A DNA stretch of 64,000 nt, taken from positions 1 through 64,000 of the forward strand of contig JACGCK010000184.1 of the NCBI GenBank assembly GCA_014925825.1. Direction: 5' to 3'. Positions 12,136-24,190 of the stretch are shown here, in pieces. A program made the translations under genes and the position numbers. How positions within the stretch are numbered: the stretch's first letter is position 1; every line of letters begins with the position of its first letter. The DNA comes from Pholiota molesta (lineage: Eukaryota > Basidiomycota > Agaricomycetes > Agaricales > Strophariaceae). The notes below the pieces were generated by a model, which saw only the letters and a program-made list of their open reading frames with translations, did not search any database and was not told the origin of the DNA.

Positions 12136-12414
12136 TTAAGCCACCAAGTGGAAATGATGCAAAGGATGCTTGATATGGATATGACAATCCAATCCTAAAT
12201 CACCTGGTACCCTAACCCAACCAAATGATTCATCATTCCACAAAGGATGTTCCTTGTTGACTTTGTACCACAATGAAGAAGAAGATCCTTGGATGTACAA
12301 GTCACCAGGATAGCCGAGATGCAAAGGAGGATAATGGTTATATGCATACAGAATGTGGAAAGAGATTCTGTCAAGCTGCATATGTTTGACCTTGAACCAT
12401 TTGAATGGTATCAT
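12136..12414 (-). pseudogene. Possible captured gene fragment inside Rep-C (92 codons)
   Basis: A minus-strand frame of 92 codons inside Rep-C is preserved without stops in the second copy at 36427-36705, with several amino-acid changes. The text reads like real protein (YPGDLYIQGSSSSLWYKV, RVPGDLGLDCH). I do not recognise the family with certainty. It loosely recalls a short conserved segment of uncharacterised basidiomycete proteins. No partner exons are seen. It may be a captured exon or plain chance. Confidence 0.3.
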
Positions 12415-12619
12415 ACTGGTGGAGAGGAAGGAAGATAATTATCAGCCCATCAGATTGATTAATCAATCCCAAAAGAAGCCTATTACATCAGCAACGTAAA
12501 TGCACTGCTTACAAACCTATGCCATATCACTAAATCAATGATAGGATCATTGAAATCATGTACACACTATATTTAGCATTTCTGCTGAGCACACATGTGT
12601 TGGTTGAATGCCCAGAATA

Positions 12620-13543
12620 TAGTGCTTGAAAATCCGGTCCAGTCCGGTTTTTTGCCCATGTTTGGCAAGACCAAGACCAAGACCGGTCTTTCAGTTTTTG
12701 AAGACTGCAAAAAACTGGACTGGACCAACTTGAACCGGTCTTTTGCAGTCTCAATCGGTTCAAAGACTGGTTAAGACGGTTACGGTCCAAACCGGTTTCA
12801 ACTGGTCAAAGATTGGTCCAGACTGGTAATAGTTAGGTAGAATACTCTATGTAGTATGTAGTGCTTCAAAAAATATGAAAATTGGTGGAGAATCGAGTGA
12901 GAAACAATTAAAATATTAGCTAATGCAGTGGTTGAGCACATTTTGTGATATCTCAGTCAATTCTTTACCATATATTATGATTTTATGTTTGTTAAAAGGG
13001 TAATCTTAATATCTAATTGTATCCCAATTTGCGAAAGGGCGATGTCTATACTGAACGAAGCATAGGCAAAAGTGTCTTTGAAGGAGTCAAAAAGAGTAGA
13101 AAACATCGATATTGCTATAGCTCAACCGAATGTTTTTCAAATATTAAGGTTTAAATTGAATCCTGTAGATCTATATGTCCTCTATATATGTTTAAGTTTG
13201 CGAAAGGTACGACCCATTAATGTTTGCACTGCGGTTAAAAGCGTTTTTAGATGCCCAAAGTAATTACTCAAATGAAACTATTGATAACTTTGTCAATTCT
13301 CATGCTAAAAATATGATTTGGGCATCATTCCTCTCTAGCCTACAAATTCTCACGGCCAAAGACCGGTTGGGACCGGTCCAGACTGGTTTTTGATCGGTCC
13401 CTCTGTTTTTTCAAACCTGTTGGACCGTGGACCGGACCGCGGTCTTGGTCTTTTCCGGTCCATCAATTTTCCGGTCATTTCCGGTTCAGTTCCGGTCCAG
13501 TCTCGGTTTTTTTCCAGTCTTGAGACTGGACTTCCAAGCACTA
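12620..13543 (+). mobile_element. hAT-like non-autonomous element, family 2, copy 2a with 8-bp TSD
   Basis: A 924 bp element starting TAGTGCTTGAAAATCCGGTC and ending TCCAAGCACTA, flanked by CCAGAATA at 12612-12619 and 13544-13551. Subterminal ACCGGT-rich motifs as in family 1. The middle about 300 bp is clearly related to families 1 and 3. No transposase. Confidence 0.92.
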
Positions 13544-14598
13544 CCAGAATAAGCCACAGCTTGCTCCCATTTTACTTGTGGTTTGATGTATAGTTGGAGG
13601 TTTCTATCATAAAAAAGCAGAAATGTAGTATTGAATCATACCTTTCTAACTAGCCCAAGATCGTAACTTTCGCCCGAGAATTGACTGAGTAATGATTAAA
13701 TCCGATTTGAGATGCTAAAATAGGTATATTTCAAGACATGTCTCAGAATAATGACGTACAGGCATACCAAAATGCCGTTAGGACACCTTTTCCAACACCC
13801 TGTACATCATAATGTAAGACAATCAAAGCCTGTAGGCATATTCAGCACCTACATGTCTTTATTTAAACCCTTTTACTTACTCAAAATGAGTAGGACAGAT
13901 AGAACTAATTATAGTCAGGTCAATTCTTATCCAAATTTACAATTAATTTGTTTGTTAAAAAGGTGTATATGAAGGTACTATAATACTGCAAAATTACAAA
14001 AGTGCCCTGTTATTATTCATTGAAAAGTGCCCAAAACGGTTTTCAAGTGCCCAAAATGAGGATGAAAAGTGCATTTGCTAATAACTTGGGCAAAACACAT
14101 CCTAAAATTAAGATCTTGGGCTGGTTAGAAAGTTCAATTTAGACGCTTCAATGCTGTTAAGTTTCATGAGCAAAGACCTTTCCAGACTGGTTCAACTTGG
14201 TTGTTCTTTGGTCTCTCTAATTTTAAAATAATGATGGACTAAAGTCCGGTCCACATTATGAGTCTCTTTCAGTCTTCAATATGGCTGCAATTTGCATGGG
14301 TTATATAATTCAGTTGATCTGATCAAATCAAAGTGGGCTGTGTGTGATGGAGCCTTAGACAAATAGAGGCAATCCATGATGGCTGCAAATTACAAGGCTT
14401 ATATAATGCCTGTTGATCTGATCAAATCTATTTGAGTAACATATCAATGATGGCAAATATCAGGCTATTTAAAGCACTGTGGAGAAAAAAATAACACATG
14501 ACGAATTGTGTGATTGATGGCATCAGTGATGGGGATAACAGCGCGTACATTTTTTTTGCTCGGTGAAAAGAACTCACTTTACTGCGTAATGACTCGTA

Positions 14599-16110
14599 AC
14601 CATTCCATCCAGGAAGGCAATATTCATGCCAGCCCAATGTCTGGTTCACTACCTTGCCAGCCTCCAAATTCCGTAATAAAGGCGTCATTAAATACAGTAA
14701 AATCAGGTGATTCCAACACGTTGAAGTACGTGCCGGCGCGTCATTTAATGCATGATCAATTCTTTTCTGGAGCTATGGGATGTTACTCAATAATGGTGTA
14801 GAGACACGCATTCAAAAGAGCTCATAGCCAGCTATTTTATGGGGAAGTAGCATATTCATATTCAATGTGTAGCGCATGCTATTAATGTTGGAGTGCAAAA
14901 TAGTGCGGGCCATTTTATGTGCCAGGCAACGGACGGAGAATTACGATCAGTATCGCGTTGGAAAGCTCCTTTTTATATCTATACACCCCAATTTAGATTA
15001 TGCAAAATGGAGCACCGGTTCATGAGAAACAAGCCATCTTTTGTGGGCGCATTTTAAGCGCCATCAGTAATTCGCTTCTAGCGCCCTGACGAGTGCAGCT
15101 ATTAATATGAGAATTTTAGATTCGAAATCAGTGTAAAATTCTGAATCTTTCTGTATATTATGGCGCCTAAGCGCCCAATATTGAGCGAGCCAACCCAGGT
15201 GCATATACCGGCCATGCAGTCAACAGACATGTGCTTGGCCCGCATACTAAATATAGAATCATGCCTGCCAGCCAGCCAATATCCATGCCAGCCCAGCATC
15301 TGGTTCAGTACCTTCCTAGGGTCTGATCTCTAAAGTCGATGCATTATTCAGAAGATGGCAACCCACCTAAGCGCTCACTGAGGCAATGTGTGGTTCCCAT
15401 GCTATATATAAACAACCATTTCATAAATAATGTTGTGTAGAATGTTTCAATACAAACGCAAAGAATACCATTGAAATGGTGTAGTATTAACCTATTTTAT
15501 GATATAATATGCGTGCAGATATTCAATGTGTGGCTGGCGCTAAAGCAGTGTGAGCGTAATTTTGTGCAAACCGTTTTACGGAGCAAGGAAGGAACGTAAA
15601 ACTACGATCATAAACGCGTTCAAAGCGCACATTTAATACCTCTAGATACCACTTAAAATCATGCAAAACGGCCCCGTGGTTGCAGAGGAAAACAATATTC
15701 TTTGTGGGTGCTAATTTTATGCCATCAGTAATTTACATCTAGTGCGTCAACCACTGCAGCTATTAATATGAAATTTTCACGGTTGTATTTAGAATCGAAA
15801 TCCGCATCTATCGCTATAATATAGTCCTAAAGGGCCCCAAACAGAGCGGACCAGCTGCCCAGCTGCAATCCCACCAATAGTGGGAAAATGTTATTTTTGG
15901 TATTTCCACTTTGGGATGACCCTGACAACAGCGACGAGGAGTGCTGGGCACTGTTGAGCATGGTGAGCAAGTGCACAGCCTCCAGTGATCACCATCACCA
16001 CCCCCAGTGACCACCATAGACCACCTGCCAAAACTGGAATGTCTTCAAACTCAGCTTGGTGGAGTGGCTGTGCCCATCAGTTAGGAAGCTGGATGCACTA
16101 TTTTTATATT
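14599..16110 (-). repeat. Rep-D copy 2, third piece
   Basis: Reverse complement of 39556-41085, nearly identical. It ends at TTTTTATATT, the shared Rep-D boundary, next to a Harbinger-type transposase fragment. The pieces 10184-10270, 11348-11839 and 14599-16110 together make one Rep-D copy in minus orientation. Confidence 0.8.
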
Positions 16111-16111
16111 G

Positions 16112-16273
16112 TCAATCTAGTCTGATTCATGCATGAGATTGACAGACACAAGTGAACAACAGTACCTTTGCCAACCCCTGCCCAACTAGCGACAGCTTGC
16201 AAGCTAGAAGCATTTCCATCATGACCAAAGCAGAAAAGGGTGATCATGAGCTGTTCGTCAAGTGGCATTTGGG
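16112..16273 (-). pseudogene. PIF/Harbinger-type transposase N-terminal fragment
   Basis: On the minus strand this 160 bp encodes LDEQLMITLFCFGHDGNAS followed by SWAGVGKGTVVH. I recall this pattern from the helix-turn-helix region of fungal PIF/Harbinger-like transposases (FGHDGNA, WAGVGKGTV). It is cut on one side by Rep-D and on the other by the 8.5 kb long-TIR element. No DDE domain remains here. Assigned from motif memory, not a search. Confidence 0.55.
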
Positions 16274-16284
16274 CAGTACTTTAC

Positions 16285-16910
16285 CCTCCAGTACCCCTTA
16301 GCAGTGCTCGCCAGTGGTGAGCACTGCTTACCAGTGCTTACCACTGCTGAACCACTGATTTTCAGTGGTCACCACTGGTGAACCACTGATCTTCAGTGGT
16401 CTTCAGTGGTTGTCAGTGGTCACCACTGTTCACCACTGGCCAACTACTGCTCTTCAGTGGTCACTACTGCTTACCACTGTTTACCACTGGTGAACTACTG
16501 ATCTTCAGCGGTCTTCAGTGGTTATCAGTGGTCACCACTGCTCAACTACTGGTCAACCACTAATCTTCAGTGGTCACCACTAGTTGTCAGTGGTTGTCAG
16601 TGGTTGTCAGTAGTTGTTAGTGGTCAACCATTGGTCAACCACTGATCTTCAGTGGTCTTCAGTGGTCAACCACTAGCCACCAGTGGTTGTCAGTGGTCAG
16701 TAGTTAGCAGTGGTTGACCACTGATCTTTGGGGGTCTTCTGTGATTGCCAGTGGTCACTAGTGGTCTTCAGTGGTCAACTATTGGTCAATAGTGGTCAGC
16801 TAGTGGTCTTTAGTAGTCAACCACTAGTTAACCACTAGTCTTTACTGCTCTTCAGTGGTTGCCAATAATTAATCACTAGTTATTACCAAGCACCACTAGT
16901 TCCACTACTG
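16285..16910. repeat. CAGTGGT/ACCACTG degenerate satellite, left arm outer array
   Basis: Dense 7-bp words CAGTGGT and ACCACTG, often paired as short palindromes (CAGTGGTCACCACTG) and joined by CTTCAGTGGTC. No fixed period. Mirrored at about 24190-24800. Confidence 0.85.
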
Positions 16911-17565
16911 ACTTCTTAATATTAGTCCATATTAGACTTTTAAATACTCAAAAGAAGTAGAATTCAATAATAGAAATATTTCAGTCACTACTAGATTCAC
17001 TCTCCCCCTTCTCCTCCTCCTTATCTTCCTTCTTACTTTCTTCATTTTCTACAGAACTGTTTGTCTCATTACTATCACTTTCTATACTACTATCAGATCT
17101 GTTTCTTTTAGATTGCTATGGTATATTATGGTTGTTGGATTTCTTTTCAATCTTAATGTGAACATGTTCTGCCTAGTAGAATAGTATTGAATACAAGAAG
17201 CACTTAAAGTGCTTGGACACTATGCACTTGAGAATTGAGTTGAATCTAGTCATTCAGCTATTGAGCTGCTCACCAACTTTTGTGTTGAATTCTCACACCT
17301 GAATGAAGAAGTTGAAATAAATACAACTTATTAGGCCCTGGTGCACCAATAGTAGATACAAAACTCTCAGGCCAAAAATAGAGGGACTACCTTGTCCTGC
17401 CATAGCCCACTAGCTACTCAGGACACAACTTTCTGACTGACTTCCCATCCCTGGGTAGAGGATTTGCTTAACTTAAGCCAACCAGCACAGATAACCACTC
17501 TATTCCAAGTCACTGTCTTGCCTCCTGCCCAAACTCAGAGCATATCATGGGTTGACTAGTGGTAA

Positions 17566-17790
17566 CCACTAAAGACCACTAGCAACCATTAAAGACCTCT
17601 GAAGATCAGTGGTGACCACTAAAGAGCATTGACAACCACTGATAACCAGTGGTGACCACTAAAGAGCACTGACAACCACTAAAGACTACTGAGGATCAGT
17701 GGTGAAGATCAGTGGTTGACTAGTGGTTGACCACTGAAGAGTACTGATAACCACTGATGACTAGTGATTGACCATTGAAGACCACTGACA
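17566..17790. repeat. Satellite inner array, left arm
   Basis: The same word family, mostly as AACCACTGA and GAAGATCAGTGGT. It is the inverted counterpart of about 23300-23535. Confidence 0.8.
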
Positions 17791-17809
17791 ATCAGGGCAC
17801 GTGATTTAT

Positions 17810-19606
17810 ACACCAGACTCAAACATTTCTATGGTGTTGGCAATTTTGGTATGGCAATGCTTGTTACTTCAAAGCTTCAGGCACTTTTCTGTGGACCTGC
17901 GGTTTCGGTTCAGGCTTACGTCACTCCCTGGCATACTGGGACTCTTCAGATGCTCACAGCTGGGAAACCAATGGATCATCGCGATGCTTTGGACACTTTT
18001 GGTGCTGGTTTGCCTACCAACGATTGGCATTATCACACCCTTTGTGAGTCTTTGGAACATCATGTCAATCGCACTCCGGAACGGGATCTTCCACCTCTCG
18101 AGTCTGTCTTCATGACTTGCCCTCGATATCGAAAACACCATACAACACTCCCATCCCGCTCCTCCTGCTCGTGTGGTTTCAGTGGTTTGACCAGTGGTTC
18201 TAGTGGTTTGACCAGTGGTTCTAGTGGTTTGTTTAACTAGTGGTCACCAGTGGTTACCACTGGTTCTAGTGGTTTGACCAGTGGTTCCAGTGGTTCCAGT
18301 GGTCAACCACTGGTCAACCACTGGGTCCACTGGTCAACCACTGGTCAACCACTGGTCAACCAGTGGTTCTAGTGGTTTGGCCATGATCCTGGTGACACTA
18401 TGATTGGTCCTTCGGATGGTCTTCAAGTCGAGGAGGCCATTACTGTACCGGATGACAATTTAGAATCAGCATTTGTATCCGTCGCTAGCGCCCATGTCAA
18501 CAATGACATTTTCTTTTCCTTGTATGTCTTGGCATCCATCGCAAGTAAGGATCTCGATTTGATTGCATCCAATGATGAACTCTTCTCCCCGACAATCCAT
18601 CCTGTGGTCTTCATGTTGTATGCTTACCTCTACAACTCCATCATTGACTCCAGCTGTACAAATCATATTATTCACAATTGTCGTTTCTTCTGGACATACT
18701 CTACTTCAGGACTTGTCCCATCCAGACGGCAAATTGTGGAAATCTGATTGCACAGGCTTGAGGCAATGTGAAGTTTCACATAACGATTGGGGATAAATCG
18801 TTCATCTGGACCTTGAAGAACTGCTTTCATGCTGTGATGCCTGTTGTCTGCATCTGGCATTCGAGGGGACTTCAGGGAAGGCTGGAGGAGACCTGGAGAG
18901 AGGGCTGGATGGAGATCCAGGGAGAGGGAGAGTTGTAATCCTACTCAGGAGGAATGTGACCCTATCCAGGGCAATGTAAGCCTTTCACCAGGCAAGCAGG
19001 GATGGATGCTCAGCCAGGGAGATCTGCATGGTAAGGCTTGCCGCCCGGTCATACCAGCAGTGTGTGGATCTGTCCTTCAAGTCAAGGTTAAAGGTAAATC
19101 TGATTAGCTGATACAGCTGGATGGCTGTATCTACATGGTAACATGTGACTATTATGTGATCTACAGTCCTCTGTACAAGTACCTAAGTATCCAGTCGTCA
19201 CACATGCACCTGATGTTCCTGTCAACCTGTTATCTCTCGGTGCTATGTGAGAAGGGGGTGTTGACTTTCATTTCCCTGCTGGCCCTGTTATGCATGAAGC
19301 TGTCTTGACATTGCCTGACTTTGTGCCTGAGCTCTGTGGCTTGAAGATCTATGCTAAGAGTGTGAATCACTTGTCCTTTCTACAATGTGACTTTCTTGAA
19401 CCTCCTCCCGCTGTCTCACCTGAACAACCTACACGAGTCGTGAAATTGTTTGCTTGGTTCTGACAAAACCGGAATATGCTACTGGGGTCTCTCTCATATG
19501 TGGCTAATTTTACTGATACTCGGTGTGTCCCTTGCATCCTTGGAAAGGCTCTACAAGCCCCATACGTCTCTCATAATTGTCGTCCTTCGAATCTTCTGGA
19601 GGTTGT
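17810..19606 (+). pseudogene. Ty1/copia remnant 1 (Gag-, protease- and pre-integrase-like pieces)
   Basis: A degenerate copia-like sequence. A Gag-like frame at 17851-18165 has FGAGLPTNDWHYHTLCESLE. Around 18650-18800 there is a protease-like region (DSSCTNHIIHNCRFFWTYST). At 19250-19440 a region before the integrase is visible (LPDFVPELCGLKIYAK). At 19490-19600 a CVPCILGKALQAPYV zinc-type motif typical of pre-integrase domains is followed by a sharp break at a candidate LTR of the second copia. Frames are broken many times. A satellite array (18180-18380) sits between the Gag and protease parts. No RT remains. Inactive. Confidence 0.65.
18180..18385. repeat. Satellite array inside copia remnant 1
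   Basis: TTCTAGTGGTTTGACCAGTGG repeats several times and then passes into GGTCAACCACTGGTCAACCA. The word family is the same as in the flanking long inverted repeats, yet the array lies within former coding sequence, where it briefly reads as a Ser-Gly-rich repeat (SGLTSGSSGLTSGSSGL). Confidence 0.8.
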
Positions 19607-19809
19607 TGTTAGAGTTGCCTAGTTCAGTCTCAGCTAATGTAGTCACATGTGATCACATGACACACATGTATATAGCTGTAGAACGATGTCTGGAGTCCTT
19701 AGTTACTCACTTCGGACTCCAGGCAAGCAGCTAGTCCTATTCCCTCTCAATATACGCGAAACTCACCCAGCAGGTGTCTCGTACCGTCCCGAACTCGCCA
19801 CCTTTCACA
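19607..19809 (+). mobile_element. Candidate 5' LTR of Ty1/copia element 2
   Basis: Starts TGTTAGAG and ends CTTTCACA, followed by GGTTATGGGCCCC, which would serve as primer-binding site. It contains CATGTATATAGCTG, a plausible TATA region. There is no 3' LTR in the window to confirm the limits, because the element is truncated on the right. Confidence 0.5.
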
Positions 19810-20014
19810 GGTTATGGGCCCCGCGCACACAGCGCTTTAAACTCGTTTTCCAACAACAGTCTCAACTTTCCATTTCCACACTCTCGCTCGTTTCGCTCGT
19901 ATTCGACGCACCGTTGCTCCTACTGCCACGTCATCGCGTCAGAACGTTCATCGCACACCCCCACGCATCCTCTCTCACCGCCGCCACGTCATCTCGTTTC
20001 CTTCTCGCTCCATC

Positions 20015-20955
20015 ATGGCTTCTTCCTCCCTCCCCACCTTTGCCAAACTCAATGCCTCCAACTACCCAACTTGGTGTGGTGAAATGCAGGCTTGGCTACG
20101 CTCCCAGGGCGTTTGGCGCATCGTTTCCGGTCAATCCAAGGCCCCCACGGTTTCATCACCTTTCCAGGATGGAGAAGAGGCTGCACTTGATGTATGGTAC
20201 CTCAAATTGGACAAGGCAGCAGGGTACATCTATCTGGCAGTGGATGAGAAGATCCACTTTGCGACGATTTCGGACGATCCAGTTAAGATGTGGGCTGCCC
20301 TGGCTGCTGTACACCTCCAGAAACGTCCTGGTGCACGCTTCAATGCCTATGACGACCTCTTTTCGATCAGGAAGCAGGAAGAGGAGACTCTGCAGTCTCT
20401 TATGAACAGGGTGGACACAGCTATCAACCGCATTCAGGACCTTCGGCCTAAGGACTTCACCCTCTCCAACCTAGATGATGAGCTGGCAAGCATGACACTC
20501 ATTAGAGCGCTTCCAGACGAGTTCAGCACAGTCGCATCATCTCTGCTGCTGCTGGACAAGCTCGAGAAGTCTACAATCCATCAGGCCTTTGTTACAGAGG
20601 AGTCCCAACGTCGGCATCGCGCCTCTGTCACTCCCAACGTCTCCTCTGCCCTTGCTGCATCGTCCTCGTCCTCTACAGCCTCCTCCACGCCCGAATGCAC
20701 GTTCTGCGGCGTCAAATGGCACATCGAAGCGAACTGCAAGAAGTACCTCAAGTTCAAGGAAGATGCACGCAAAGAGGTCCGTCTCAACCGCTCCAAACCC
20801 AAGGGGCACAAAGCGAGGCAAGCGGAGCAAACGACGCCGGAGTTCGCTGGAAATGCAAGTGCACTGTCAACTTTCGATCCTACCACTCTCCAGAGCGACG
20901 CTGATTTCCATTGGCTCGCAGACACATGCGCCACTAGTCATATGGCGCCGCATGG
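20015..20955 (+). pseudogene. Copia element 2: Gag and start of protease
   Basis: An ATG start within good Gag text (LNASNYPTWCGEMQAWLRSQ) opens a 313-codon frame to the break near 20952. A UBN2-like Gag region is followed by a CX2CX4HX4C zinc knuckle (CTFCGVKWHIEANC). The protease motif reads ADTCATSHM, with Cys where the family has Gly in D-[TS]-G-A-[TS]. Near 20952 the frame shifts, and the text continues at once in the frame of the next entry, so one Gag-Pol polyprotein was probably broken by a small indel. Confidence 0.85.
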
Positions 20956-22935
20956 ATGCGCAATTACATGCCCCACATCGTCCCAATCAAGCTAGCAGAC
21001 CACACCATCATCTACTCGGCTGGAATGGGGAGTGTAGTGATTCATCCGGTGATAAAGGGCCAGGAAGCGCGTCCTGTAGAGCTTACTCATGTACTGCATG
21101 TTGCCCAACTCCGCAACAATCTATTGGCTTGTTTATACCTCACTAAACGCAAAGGGATCCGCTTGGAAGTGGATGACAGCACCATGTTCTTCAAACGCGA
21201 CAGAATGACGCTCTTTACAGCTACTGTCAACTCCCAGAACTGTGGTATCCTGGACGCTTCAACTGAGCCAGTTTCAGAGTATGCGAACGCGGCCTCAACT
21301 CTTCCAATGGACATCACACTTTGGCATCGTCGTTGCGCGCACCACAGCCATGCTACAATCAGGAAATTGATACAGGGCGATCTCGTCACTGGTCTTGTTG
21401 TCTCGTCGAAAGATGAACCCGACCCGATTTGCGAGGCATGCTTGGCAGGCAAAATGACCTCTGCACCATTTCCTAGCTCAACTAGACAATCCCTTGCACC
21501 ACTTGAACTCATCCACTCTGACCTCCATGGACCGCTTCCTGTCCCCAGTCCGGAAGGATATCGCTACTGGATCACTTTCCTGGATGACCGCACCAAGCTG
21601 TATGCTGTACACTTCCTAAAACGCAAAAGCGATGCATTTGACGTGTTTAAGACGTTCAAGGCCTATGCAGAGAACCAGGTCAATGCGAAAATCAAGGCTC
21701 TGCAGGATGACAAGGGTGGAGAGTACATGTCCAACGCTTTCCTCAAATTCACTGATCAGTGCGGTATTACACGACGCCACAGCACCAGGAATCGCCCCCA
21801 GCAGAACGGAGTTGCAGAGCGTGCTAATCACACCATTTCTGACCATGCTACAGCCATGCTCAACGAATCCAACCTCCCTGCTTCGTTCTGGGCCTATGCG
21901 GTCGCTGCCTATGTCCATGTCTGGAATCGCCTCCCTACGTCGCCTCTGCCTGGTACAACGCCCTACACTGCTTGGTTCAACAAGAAACCGGACATTAGCC
22001 ATTTCCGAGTCTTTGGGTGCACTGCCTACGTCTATATTCAGCGAGATCAGCGCAAATCGCTCCAATCGCACATGGAGAAGTGCATCTTTGTTGGCTATCC
22101 ATCTGGCTACAAGGGGTGGCAGTTCTACAATCCGGTCACTAGGAAGCTCATCATCTCAGAACGAGCTATCTTCGACGAAAGGAGCTTTCCAGGCCTCAAG
22201 CGCACATCTCCAGTTGACCTGATGCCTGTTGGCACTCCTGCGACCTTCCCAGACGTACCAGATTCCGGGGGGGATGACAACTTCGTTCCTGAGCCCGAAA
22301 TCGCGCCAATCGAACCAGCTGCATTACCACAGCCTCTCCATGCATCCAACGACGTTCCAGCAGATATTCCACCCCTAGACCAGCCAGGTTCACCCAAACT
22401 CGAACAGCCTGCTCCTGAGCTTCCACCACATGCTCCTGAACGCACTTCGCCACCTCCTGCACCCGCTCCAGCTCCAGCTCACGCTCCTCGCGCTCCGCAT
22501 CCACCTAGAGGCACAGCTGAGCCAGCTCGACGCTCTACTCGCATCCCAAAGCCTCCTAGAGAATGGTGGAAGGTCACTCCGGCTCCTGCTGCTCCTGCGA
22601 ACGAGAACGACGCTGGCCCTGCTCTAGACAACGACATGGACGAAATTCAATTTGCTGGAGCAGCCTCGACATCAGATCCACACAACTACAAGCAGGCGCT
22701 GAAAAGCGATGATTCGGAACGTTGGAAGGAAGCCACACTTGCAGAGTACAACACCCTCATCCAAAATGGCACTTGGGAGATTGTGGATCTCCCACCAGGT
22801 GAAAAGGCCATTGGCTCTAGCTGGGTCTTTCGCATAAAGACGCATTCTGACGGCTCTATCGAACGCTACAAGGCTCGCATCGTCGCCCAAGGCTGCTCGC
22901 AACGTCCCGGACGCGACTATCATGACCAACTGTAG
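20956..22935 (+). pseudogene. Copia element 2: integrase and first part of reverse transcriptase
   Basis: A 659-codon open frame. It begins in the protease remainder and passes the pre-integrase zinc motif (WHRRCAHHSHATI, CEACLAGKM). The integrase core has D-D-E positions in HSDLHGP, LQDDKGGEYMS and NGVAERANHT. A Pro/Ala-rich linker follows, then the RVT_2 start (WKEATLAEYNTLIQNGTWEI, ERYKARIVAQGCSQ). After YHDQ the text jumps straight to the far end of the RT domain, so the catalytic core is missing. Confidence 0.85.
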
Positions 22936-23105
22936 TCCTGTTTCGACTCCCATGATTCCTGGCTGCGTTCTAACGAAGGAAATGGGCGCATCCACTCCAG
23001 ATGACATCGAATTCATGCGCACTCAGCTGCATCGGTTCCCTCCAGTATCTCGCCTCTATGACTCGCAGGAGGTCTATACACTCCCGCACCCCTAAGCAGT
23101 GGCAG
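22936..23105 (+). pseudogene. Copia element 2: distal RT scrap after internal deletion
   Basis: Encodes CSPVSTPMIPGCVLTKEMGA and EFMRTQ, then in another frame GSLQYLASMTR. These are the segments that normally follow the copia RT core. The join near 22925-22936 therefore marks a deletion of the RT catalytic region. The element ends at about 23105, where satellite DNA begins. Confidence 0.75.
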
Positions 23106-23535
23106 AGCAGTGGTTGAGCAGTGGTGACCACTAGTTGAAAATGAAATTTTACCATATAATGCCTATCTAAAAGCTTAATTGAAGAATTAGGACCACTGCT
23201 CACCACTGCTCAACCACTGGTAACCAGTGGTATAAATTACCAGTGGTAACCACTGCTCACCACTGGTGAGCACTGTTTACCAATGGTCACCACTGGTAAA
23301 CCACTAATCTTCAGTAATCTTTAGTGATCTTCAGTGGTCTTCAGTGGTCAATCACTAGTTATCAGTGGTTATCAGTACTCTTCAGTGGTCAACCACTAGT
23401 CAACCACTGATCTTCCTCACCAGTAGTTACCACTGGTTATCAGCGGTTGTTAGTGCTCTTTAGTGGTCACCACTGATCTTCAGAGGTCTTTAATGGTTGC
23501 TAGTGGTCTTTAGTGGTTACCACTAGTCAACCCAT
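23106..23535. repeat. Satellite inner array, right arm
   Basis: CAGTGGT/ACCACTG words. The part from about 23300 is the inverted counterpart of 17566-17790. The part nearest the copia remnant (23106-23295) has no counterpart in the left arm. Confidence 0.8.
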
Positions 23536-24190
23536 GATATGCTCTGAGTTTGGGCAGGAGGCAAGACAGTGACTTGGAATAGAGTGGTTATCTGTGCTGG
23601 TTGGCTTAAGTTAAGCAAATCCTCTACCCAGGGATGGGAAGTCAGTCAGAAAGTTGTGTCCTGAGTAGCTAGTGGGCTATGGCAGGACAAGGTAGTCCCT
23701 CTATTTTTGGCCTGAGAGTTTTGTATCTACTATTGGTGCACCAGGGCCTAATAAGTTGTATTTATTTCAACTTCTTCATTCAGGTGTGAGAATTCAACAC
23801 AAAAGTTGGTGAGCAGCTCAATAGCTGAATGACTAGATTCAACTCAATTCTCAAGTGCATAGTGTCCAAGCACTTTAAGTGCTTCTTGTATTCAATACTA
23901 TTCTACTAGGCAGAACATGTTCACATTAAGATTGAAAAGAAATCCAACAACCATAATATACCATAGCAATCTAAAAGAAACAGATCTGATAGTAGTATAG
24001 AAAGTGATAGTAATGAGACAAACAGTTCTGTAGAAAATGAAGAAAGTAAGAAGGAAGATAAGGAGGAGGAGAAGGGGGAGAGTGAATCTAGTAGTGACTG
24101 AAATATTTCTATTATTGAATTCTACTTCTTTTGAGTATTTAAAAGTCTAATATGGACTAATATTAAGAAGTCAGTAGTGGAACTAGTGGT
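23536..24190 (+). repeat. Non-satellite spacer of the right arm, with an acidic reading frame
   Basis: The inverted copy is at about 16910-17560. On the plus strand the end of this spacer (about 23999-24101) encodes Ser/Glu/Lys-rich text (NSSVENEESKKEDKEEEK) ending in TGA at 24099-24101. It could be the last exon of a lost protein carried in both arms, but no family is recognised. Confidence 0.5.

Larger units (their letters stand above)
11840..14598 (+). mobile_element. Rep-C, copy 1 (nested in Rep-D; itself holds hAT-like element 2a)
   Basis: An insertion relative to the intact Rep-D copies near 41090. It runs from CTTGTGTTGCGGG to GACTCGTA. The second full copy is at 36130-38913. Without the hAT element inside, it is about 1.8 kb. 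The left end has a 93-bp hairpin (11851-11943). Both ends contain TACGAGTC(T/A)TTA in opposite orientation. No clear duplication is visible beyond a shared AC. No transposase frame. Class unknown. Confidence 0.75.

Noticed and set aside
16274..16280. Target duplication for the long-TIR element
   Set aside because: Flanks (GGG on the left, AGA on the right; longer windows as well) do not match, so none is claimed.
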